The notes under the pieces: model-generated | Seen by the model: the letters and a program-made list of their open reading frames with translations, nothing else | Told to the model about the DNA's origin: nothing | Database searches by the model: none | Shown here: piece by piece, positions 21,450 to 25,563 of the stretch | Position numbering within the stretch: position 1 is the first letter of the stretch | Layout of the letters: each line of letters starts with the position of its first letter | Assembly: GCA_018817205.1 (NCBI GenBank) | Contig: JAHIUE010000049.1 | Location: 1 to 25,563 of the forward strand | Length of the DNA: 25,563 nucleotides | Reading direction: 5' to 3' | Source: Patescibacteria group bacterium | Lineage (GTDB): Bacteria > Patescibacteriota > Microgenomatia > Daviesbacterales > UBA10151 | Translations under genes and position numbers: made by a program

Positions 21450-21477
21450 TGCAGAGTGGTAAAAAATCTAATATAAT
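21449..21477 (+). promoter_or_regulatory. Promoter of prs
   Basis: TTGCAG (21449-21454) and TATAAT (21472-21477) are 17 bases apart. The prs ATG lies eight bases after the -10, suggesting an almost leaderless mRNA. The -35 begins at the outer edge of the long inverted repeat. Confidence 0.7.
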
Positions 21478-21485
21478 TAATTATA

Positions 21486-22463
21486 ATGCCAGACAGTAAT
21501 GGTTTTGTACTTTTAACAGGAACAGCCAATTTACCCTTAGCCCGCGATGTTGCCAAAATTTTAGACAAAAACGTTGACGAGACGGTTACTCTGTTTGCCG
21601 ACGGAGAAAAAAGAATTATCATTCCGGAAAATTTAAGGAAAAGAGATATTTTTATTATCCAGCCGACTTGCTCGCCCGTAGATGCAAATATAATGGAACT
21701 TGTCCTCATGATAGATGCGGCTAAAAGGTCATCTGCCTCGGAAGTTACGGCAATAATTCCATATTTTGGTTATTCCAGACAAGACAGGAAAGACAGGCCC
21801 AGGGTTCCCATATCCGCATCTTTGATTGCCAGATTAATAGAATTTGCCGGAGCGGACAGGATTTTAACAGTTGATATCCATAGCGAACAAGAACCCGGAT
21901 TTGTGGAAATCCCCTGGGATAATTTATACAGCAGCTATTCTTTTCTCCCGGTTTTAAAAGAAGAATTTAAATCAAATTTAGTTGTGGCTTCTCCTGATAA
22001 AGGCGGGGTGCCGAAAGCTGCATTTTATGCGGATTTACTTGATGCGGACGGTGTGGCAATCGTTTTTAAGGAAAGAGATGTGATGAAGCAAAACGAAAGC
22101 CACGCACTGGATATGATTGGGGAGGTTAGCGGCAAAGATGTTTTGATTGTTGATGACATGGTTGATACTGCCGGGACAATTTGCGGCGCGGCAAAATTAT
22201 TAAAAGACCGGGGTGCAAAAAGCGTATCTGTTGCTGCAACCCACGGGCTTTTTTCCGGTTCCGCTCCCAAAGAAATCGCCAGTGCGCCCGTAGATAGAAT
22301 TTTTATTACTAATACAGTCCCCATCAGGAAAGAAATGCTCCAAAATCCGAAACTTAAAATAATTTCCGTTGCCAAACTTTTGGCAGAGGCGATAAATTGT
22401 ATTTATAAAGGCGATTCGATTTCCGAGAAATTAATCCCCAAAACTCATCAGGAAAGAATCTAG
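21486..22463 (+). CDS. prs: Ribose-phosphate pyrophosphokinase (PRPP synthetase)
   Basis: Prs makes PRPP from ribose 5-phosphate and ATP, feeding PurF, Apt and pyrimidine synthesis. The 325-residue protein shows PYFGYSRQDRKDRPRVPIS (ATP and regulatory loop), VDIHSEQEPGFVEIP with the metal-binding DxH, and the PRPP-binding VDDMVDTAGTICGAAKLL. Length is usual for class I or II enzymes. It is transcribed from its own promoter, next to a putative PaaX-like repressor and its operator, which would place control at the entry point of nucleotide synthesis (inference). It converges with purM, with a hairpin repeat between the stops. Confidence 0.96.
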   Translation: MPDSNGFVLLTGTANLPLARDVAKILDKNVDETVTLFADGEKRIIIPENLRKRDIFIIQPTCSPVDANIMELVLMIDAAKRSSASEVTAIIPYFGYSRQDRKDRPRVPISASLIARLIEFAGADRILTVDIHSEQEPGFVEIPWDNLYSSYSFLPVLKEEFKSNLVVASPDKGGVPKAAFYADLLDADGVAIVFKERDVMKQNESHALDMIGEVSGKDVLIVDDMVDTAGTICGAAKLLKDRGAKSVSVAATHGLFSGSAPKEIASAPVDRIFITNTVPIRKEMLQNPKLKIISVAKLLAEAINCIYKGDSISEKLIPKTHQERI

Positions 22464-22483
22464 TCCTTCGGCTTCGCTCAGGA
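22464..22483. repeat. REP-like hairpin repeat, copy 2
   Basis: TCCTTCGGCTTCGCTCAGGA lies directly after the prs stop and just before the convergent purM stop. TCCT pairs with AGGA across a TTCG-rich centre, and TTTT follows on the plus strand. It is related to copy 1 at 2915-2936, with compensating changes in the outer stem. It might act as a weak bidirectional terminator (inference). Confidence 0.6.
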
Positions 22484-22486
22484 TTT

Positions 22487-23593
22487 TCAACGCAAGCTAA
22501 GAGTTTTACCTTCAAAAGTAATATTTTTTGGTTTAATAATAACTTGTCTTTCGCCTTCTTCCATATATCCGGCATTTAAACTTTCAAATCCATTTTTTTC
22601 TATAATTTCCTGCGCTTTTTTTATATCCTTTTCAGGTAAGAATAAAGCATAATCCATTCCCATATTGTATGTTCCATACATTTCGTAATCCGAAAGGTTG
22701 GCTTGTTTTTGAATAAACATAAATACTTCCTGCGGATCAAATATTTTTTCCAAAATATAAGTAAAATTTTCCTTTGCCCGCATTATTTTGCGGAGTCCGT
22801 GTCCTGTGATGTTTGCAATATAATGCAGGTTTACCCCGGCATCCAAAAGATTTTGCACAAGTTTTGCATAAATATTGGATTTTGCAAGTAAAGCTTCCCC
22901 GTACATTTTTCCATCCGGCATTTTTGTGCCGTATCCCTGGGGTAAATCTCTTGCAACAGCCCTGGCAAGTGAAATCCCATTGGCATTTGGTCCGTTGCTT
23001 TTAATGAGAAGAATTCTATCTCCCGCCCTTAGTTTACTTGAGATTAAAAGTCTTTTTTCGGATGTAATAATGCCTGTAACCGAACCTGCCAAATTAATAG
23101 TATCAGGGGAAATAATGCCTTTTGAAGTTGCTGTTTCCCCGCCGCCCCAGGAAGCTCCTGCAAGATTGCAAGCATTGGCCCAGCCGTTGATAAAATCCGT
23201 CATTTTCTCTTTATCCTGCAAGAAGCTATTGTCTTCAATAGACCAAAATGCATGGACTACCAAAGGTTTTGCCCCGACAGTTGCAAGATCATTTATAAAT
23301 GTTGCTACAGTGTCGTGGGCAATTGTGCCGTAATAAGTTTTTTTGGTAATTTTTCTTACTTCATCGGCAATTAAATTTTTTGTTCCCAGGCACTCGATAA
23401 CCGAGGCCATATAAATATCACCCTGTTTCCAAACATAGGCAGATTCGCCGCGGGTTTTTTCAACTTCCTCAAAGCCGTAGTTTCCAAGATTTTTAGATGT
23501 ATTTTTTGCGGCAATTTGAGACTGGATATTTACCGGGTCTTTTGTATTGTAATCATCTCCGACCTCCGAGTAAGTAATAGACTTTTTTTGCAT
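22487..23593 (-). CDS. purM: Divergent AIR synthase (PurM-like)
   Basis: PurM closes FGAM to AIR with ATP. The 368-residue protein belongs to the PurM/SelD superfamily: YGTIAHDTVATFINDLATVGAKPL, GGGETATSKGIISPDT (ATP site GGETA), GDRILLIKSNGPNANGISLAR, NITGHGLRKIMR and YNMGMDYALFLPE correspond to PurM motifs in order. The N-terminal YSEVGDDYNTKDPVN and RGESAYVW replace the classical YKDAGVDIDAG, as in an AIR-synthase branch remembered from Chloroflexi and Actinobacteria. No other PurM is in the window, so it probably fills the step. The start at 23593 (MQKKSITYSEVG) is preferred over 23629, whose extra codons cover the promoter. It is separate from both purine operons. Confidence 0.85.
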   Translation of the reverse strand: MQKKSITYSEVGDDYNTKDPVNIQSQIAAKNTSKNLGNYGFEEVEKTRGESAYVWKQGDIYMASVIECLGTKNLIADEVRKITKKTYYGTIAHDTVATFINDLATVGAKPLVVHAFWSIEDNSFLQDKEKMTDFINGWANACNLAGASWGGGETATSKGIISPDTINLAGSVTGIITSEKRLLISSKLRAGDRILLIKSNGPNANGISLARAVARDLPQGYGTKMPDGKMYGEALLAKSNIYAKLVQNLLDAGVNLHYIANITGHGLRKIMRAKENFTYILEKIFDPQEVFMFIQKQANLSDYEMYGTYNMGMDYALFLPEKDIKKAQEIIEKNGFESLNAGYMEEGERQVIIKPKNITFEGKTLSLR

Positions 23594-23634
23594 AGTTTGT
23601 GCATTTAATATATCATAATACAGTTCCAAAATAC
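23588..23634. promoter_or_regulatory. Divergent promoter region of purM and the deacetylase gene
   Basis: Only 41 bases separate the two start codons. For purM, TGATATATT on the minus strand (TATATT at 23607-23612) is an extended -10 located 13 bases before its ATG. For the deacetylase, TTGCAT (23588-23593) and TATCAT (23611-23616) are 17 bases apart. The two -10 regions overlap, so transcription of the genes is likely to interfere. The exact hexamers are uncertain. Confidence 0.4.
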
Positions 23635-24381
23635 ATGCGTATTACTTTTACAATTTTGGCAGTGCTGTTGCTGTTTTTTATTACTTTCACTCAAGCCGCG
23701 AGTGTGCAGGCGGCGTCTTTTCGCGTGCCGATTTTAATGTACCATTATATTGCCGGCAACCCTAACCCAAAAGATTTGGCAAGAAACTGGCTGTCGGTTC
23801 CTCCTGATAAATTTGAAGCCCAAATGCAGTATCTATCCCAAAACGGCTACACCCCGGTTTCGCTGGACACTTTGTACGGGATTTATAATAATCAGGCCTC
23901 TGTCCCCGGAAAACCGATTGTTTTGACTTTTGATGACGGCTATATTGATTTTTATACCAATGCTTTTCCGATTTTACGAAGATTTAATTTTCATGCGGTT
24001 TCATTTATCCCTACCGGTTTAATCGGGAAAGGCTATTATATGAACTGGGACCAGATAAAAGAGATTGCTGCTTCCGGTTTAGTGACTTTTGAAGGGCATA
24101 CGGTCAATCATTCATATTTGCCATCCTTAAGCTATGCGGCTATGTTAAAGCAACTTACGGATTCCAAGAATATTATAGAGAGTAATACCGGATATCCTGT
24201 TAATTTTATTTCTTATCCAAACGGGTCTACCAATGGAACGGTTCAGGCAGCTGCCAGGCAGGCAGGCTATGTGGGGGGAGTGGGGACATGGTATGGTAAG
24301 GCCTGGGGGCCGTCTTTAAATATGCCAAGGATTAGAGTCTCTGGCTTCTGGACTATCCGTGAATTCGCTGCAAGGATTTAG
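23635..24381 (+). CDS. Exported polysaccharide deacetylase (NodB homology, CE4)
   Basis: The 248-residue protein begins with a signal peptide (MRITF, a hydrophobic core to about residue 20, and likely cleavage after AASVQA near 26). The NodB fold follows: VPILMYHYI, then motif 1 TFDDGY at 98-103 with the catalytic base and metal Asp, motif 2 GHTVNHSYLPSL with both metal His, and motif 3 SYPNGSTNGT. These enzymes remove acetyl groups from peptidoglycan or other N-acetylated polysaccharides outside the membrane. An upstream in-frame ATG at 23599 would add 12 residues ahead of the signal peptide and overlap the promoter, so 23635 is preferred. It has no evident link to purine synthesis. Confidence 0.92.
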   Translation: MRITFTILAVLLLFFITFTQAASVQAASFRVPILMYHYIAGNPNPKDLARNWLSVPPDKFEAQMQYLSQNGYTPVSLDTLYGIYNNQASVPGKPIVLTFDDGYIDFYTNAFPILRRFNFHAVSFIPTGLIGKGYYMNWDQIKEIAASGLVTFEGHTVNHSYLPSLSYAAMLKQLTDSKNIIESNTGYPVNFISYPNGSTNGTVQAAARQAGYVGGVGTWYGKAWGPSLNMPRIRVSGFWTIREFAARI

Positions 24382-24383
24382 TA

Positions 24384-24389
24384 TATAAT
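24384..24389 (+). promoter_or_regulatory. -10 of the 62-residue protein gene
   Basis: TATAAT lies eight bases before the ATG at 24398, directly after the deacetylase stop. No good -35 is seen 16-18 bases upstream. The spacing is the same as at the other gene starts in the window. Confidence 0.5.
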
Positions 24390-24397
24390 AAAAATCT

Positions 24398-24586
24398 ATG
24401 CCAGAAATTGAGGGTGGAAAGATTATTGATACCATCAAAGGTAAAAAAGGTAAAAGAAGTATTCATTACCCTGTGGATCCAGATGGTAAACCATTAGTCC
24501 CCAAAAACCCTAATGAGATTTATGATAGAACTGCAAAAAAGAAACAAATGCCTTTTGAAGGTGAAGTAGTAGACACTGAAGCCTAA
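24398..24586 (+). CDS. Small basic hypothetical protein (62 residues)
   Basis: The product is polar and lysine-rich. Its centre reads KGKKGKRSIHYPVDPDGKPLVPKNP and its end is acidic (FEGEVVDTEA). No membrane segment, cysteine pair or known domain is visible, and no family is recognised. A TATAAT sits eight bases before the ATG, in the position seen for other genes here, which supports it as a real gene. Its last four bases overlap the end of the convergent hypothetical gene. It is probably cytoplasmic. Confidence 0.55.
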   Translation: MPEIEGGKIIDTIKGKKGKRSIHYPVDPDGKPLVPKNPNEIYDRTAKKKQMPFEGEVVDTEA

Positions 24587-24999
24587 ATATAGAATTTTTC
24601 TTCTGGAAAGTTATAAGTTACTAGATTAAATTCCCAAAAATTTAAAATTATGATTATGAATATTTTTTTTAGGAGTTGTCTTAATTTATCAAGCAATGGT
24701 CCGCGCCAGTCTTCTCTAAGTTGAGTTTTGATAAGTTCAACAAGTTCGCTGTCAGTTTCCGATAGATTCTTATTTTCCAGAGTTTTGCATATTGAAAGAA
24801 TTTCATAATCTTCCTCATCGGGTAGTAAATATTCTTTTTCTTCCTCCCCGGTTATCCCGTATTTATTTCTAATTCTTGATTTTCTTTCTTTTAATAAGTT
24901 TTGGTATTCTATGTCATTTTCCAGGGCTTTTCTTAAATCTTCATCTTCTAAGCCCTTGCTTAAATAATAGTCTGCTATTTGCTGGAGTGTTTTAGCCAT
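24583..24999 (-). CDS. Hypothetical charged helical protein
   Basis: The 138-residue product is mostly predicted helix and highly charged: LSKGLEDEDLRKALEND, LLKERKSRIRNKYGI, LPDEEDYEILSICKTLENK, LREDWRGPLLDKLRQLLKK. A short hydrophobic stretch (IFIIIILNFW) follows near the C-terminus. No family is recognised with confidence, though its style resembles uncharacterised CPR proteins. The start at 24999 (MAKTLQQIADYYL) is chosen because a TATAAT at 25009-25014 lies nine bases upstream; an in-frame ATG at 25038 would be upstream of that promoter element. It lies just downstream of apt on the same strand and may be partly co-transcribed with it. Confidence 0.6.
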   Translation of the reverse strand: MAKTLQQIADYYLSKGLEDEDLRKALENDIEYQNLLKERKSRIRNKYGITGEEEKEYLLPDEEDYEILSICKTLENKNLSETDSELVELIKTQLREDWRGPLLDKLRQLLKKIFIIIILNFWEFNLVTYNFPEEKFYI

Positions 25000-25008
25000 T
25001 ATCCTAAT

Positions 25009-25014
25009 ATTATA
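25009..25014 (-). promoter_or_regulatory. -10 of the minus-strand hypothetical gene
   Basis: TATAAT on the minus strand is nine bases before the ATG at 24999. A weak -35, TTGGAG, lies 18 bases further upstream. It decides the start codon of the gene and fits the short-leader pattern seen elsewhere in the window. Confidence 0.55.
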
Positions 25015-25067
25015 CAATCTCTGGTAATTTTCCTCCAAAAGTCCTAAAATTTGCTTGAAATTATCAA

Positions 25068-25562
25068 TTAGAAATTATCTTGTTGGGAAACCTTTTCTAA
25101 AAATTTGTAATTGTAATTCCTTAAATATTCTTTCAGATTTTCATTAGAATCATCAATAAAAACACCTATTCCTATAACTTTTCCCTGACACTTTTGAATT
25201 AGTTGGATAACTGTCTTTAAAGTATTCCCTGTTTCTACCCAATCATCAATTATTAAAATATTATCCCCACATAAAATTGCGTCTTTGTGGATTTCTAAAA
25301 CTTTTTCCTGTCCTGAATAATCAGTGCAAGTTGCGGATAAGATTTCATTTTGTAATTTTCCTTGTTGCCTAATAAGGATTAGACAGAGTTTAAGCTTATA
25401 AGCTACTGCTGAACCTAAAATAAATCCTCTGCCTTCAATACAGGCAACTTTATCAATTTTTTGATCACTAAATAAATTAGCTAATTTATCAATTAAATTC
25501 TGAAAAGCTTCTTTATCTAAAAATAAAGGAGTAATATCAGAAGCTTTCTTCCCGGGTCTAAT
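25068..25562 (-). CDS. apt: Adenine phosphoribosyltransferase (partial, N-terminus beyond window)
   Basis: Reading the minus strand from the window end to the TAA at 25068-25070 gives 164 residues. Apt features appear in order: RPGKKASDITPLFLDKEAF near the start, IEGRGFILGSAVAYKLKL, IRQQGKLQNEI, LEIHKDAILCGDNILIIDD and the PRPP-binding IIDDWVETGNTLKTVI. Apt converts adenine and PRPP to AMP, a salvage route consuming the product of prs. Only the first few residues should be missing, since Apt is usually about 170-180 residues. The common DDLLATGGT reads DDWVETGNT, keeping the acidic pair and the TG. It is probably followed by the 138-residue hypothetical gene, 68 bases downstream. Confidence 0.9.
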   Translation of the reverse strand: MRPGKKASDITPLFLDKEAFQNLIDKLANLFSDQKIDKVACIEGRGFILGSAVAYKLKLCLILIRQQGKLQNEILSATCTDYSGQEKVLEIHKDAILCGDNILIIDDWVETGNTLKTVIQLIQKCQGKVIGIGVFIDDSNENLKEYLRNYNYKFLEKVSQQDNF

Positions 25563-25563
25563 A

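Noticed and set aside
23594..23634. Upstream starts for purM (23629) and the deacetylase (23599)
   Set aside because: Both extensions run through the shared promoter region and into each other. The downstream ATGs give a normal PurM start and a normal signal peptide.
25057..25079. Direct repeat GAAATTATC downstream of apt
   Set aside because: Two 9-bp copies in very AT-rich sequence are easily explained by chance and low complexity.

Overview
The window (about 25.6 kb, AT-rich) looks like a chromosome segment from an uncultivated bacterium of the Candidate Phyla Radiation (Patescibacteria), probably near Microgenomates. The reasons are gene style, tightly overlapping genes, a PaaX/Cas2-like regulator of the kind common in that group, and promoters that sit almost on top of the start codons. 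This placement is an inference from the sequence alone. TGA is used as a normal stop (purND, purL, purQ and others), so the Gracilibacteria/Absconditabacteria code, in which TGA is glycine, is excluded. The dominant content is a nearly complete set of genes for de novo purine synthesis, which is uncommon in these reduced genomes.

Layout. 1-2068: tail of cysS, then cmk and an M16 zinc peptidase, on the plus strand. 2057-2895: a minus-strand PAP2 phosphatase and a DgkA-family kinase, together a plausible undecaprenol recycling pair. 2986-11838: purine operon A, purF, a purN-purD fusion, a PurS-PurL fusion, a HAD hydrolase, purQ and guaA. 11882-12538: two small membrane proteins. 12550-13875: purA on the minus strand, divergent from purine operon B (13935-20272), which holds two tandem archaeal-type purP genes, then purH, purB, purE and purC. 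20269-20823: a minus-strand GNAT acetyltransferase. 20902-22463: a PaaX/Cas2-like regulator and prs. 22487-23593: a divergent purM on the minus strand. 23635-24381: an exported polysaccharide deacetylase. 24398-25562: a 62-residue protein, a minus-strand hypothetical protein and a truncated minus-strand apt.

Pathway logic. prs makes PRPP. PurF, PurD, PurN, PurS-PurL with PurQ, PurM, PurE, PurC and PurB take it to AICAR. AICAR can be formylated either by PurP (formate plus ATP) or by PurH (10-formyl-THF), and PurH closes the ring to IMP. PurA with PurB gives AMP, GuaA gives GMP, and Apt salvages adenine. PurK and GuaB are not in the window.

Most interesting points: the paired PurP genes next to an intact PurH; a 27-bp regulatory element in inverted copies on both sides of the PaaX/Cas2-like gene, reaching the prs promoter; a 51-bp in-frame hairpin insertion in purA bounded by 7-bp direct repeats; 7-bp tandem repeats inside the coding regions of purD, purL and guaA; and apparently leaderless transcription at ten gene or operon starts. 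No RNA genes, CRISPR arrays, transposases or clear rho-independent terminators were seen. No gene-free stretch exceeds 300 bases.
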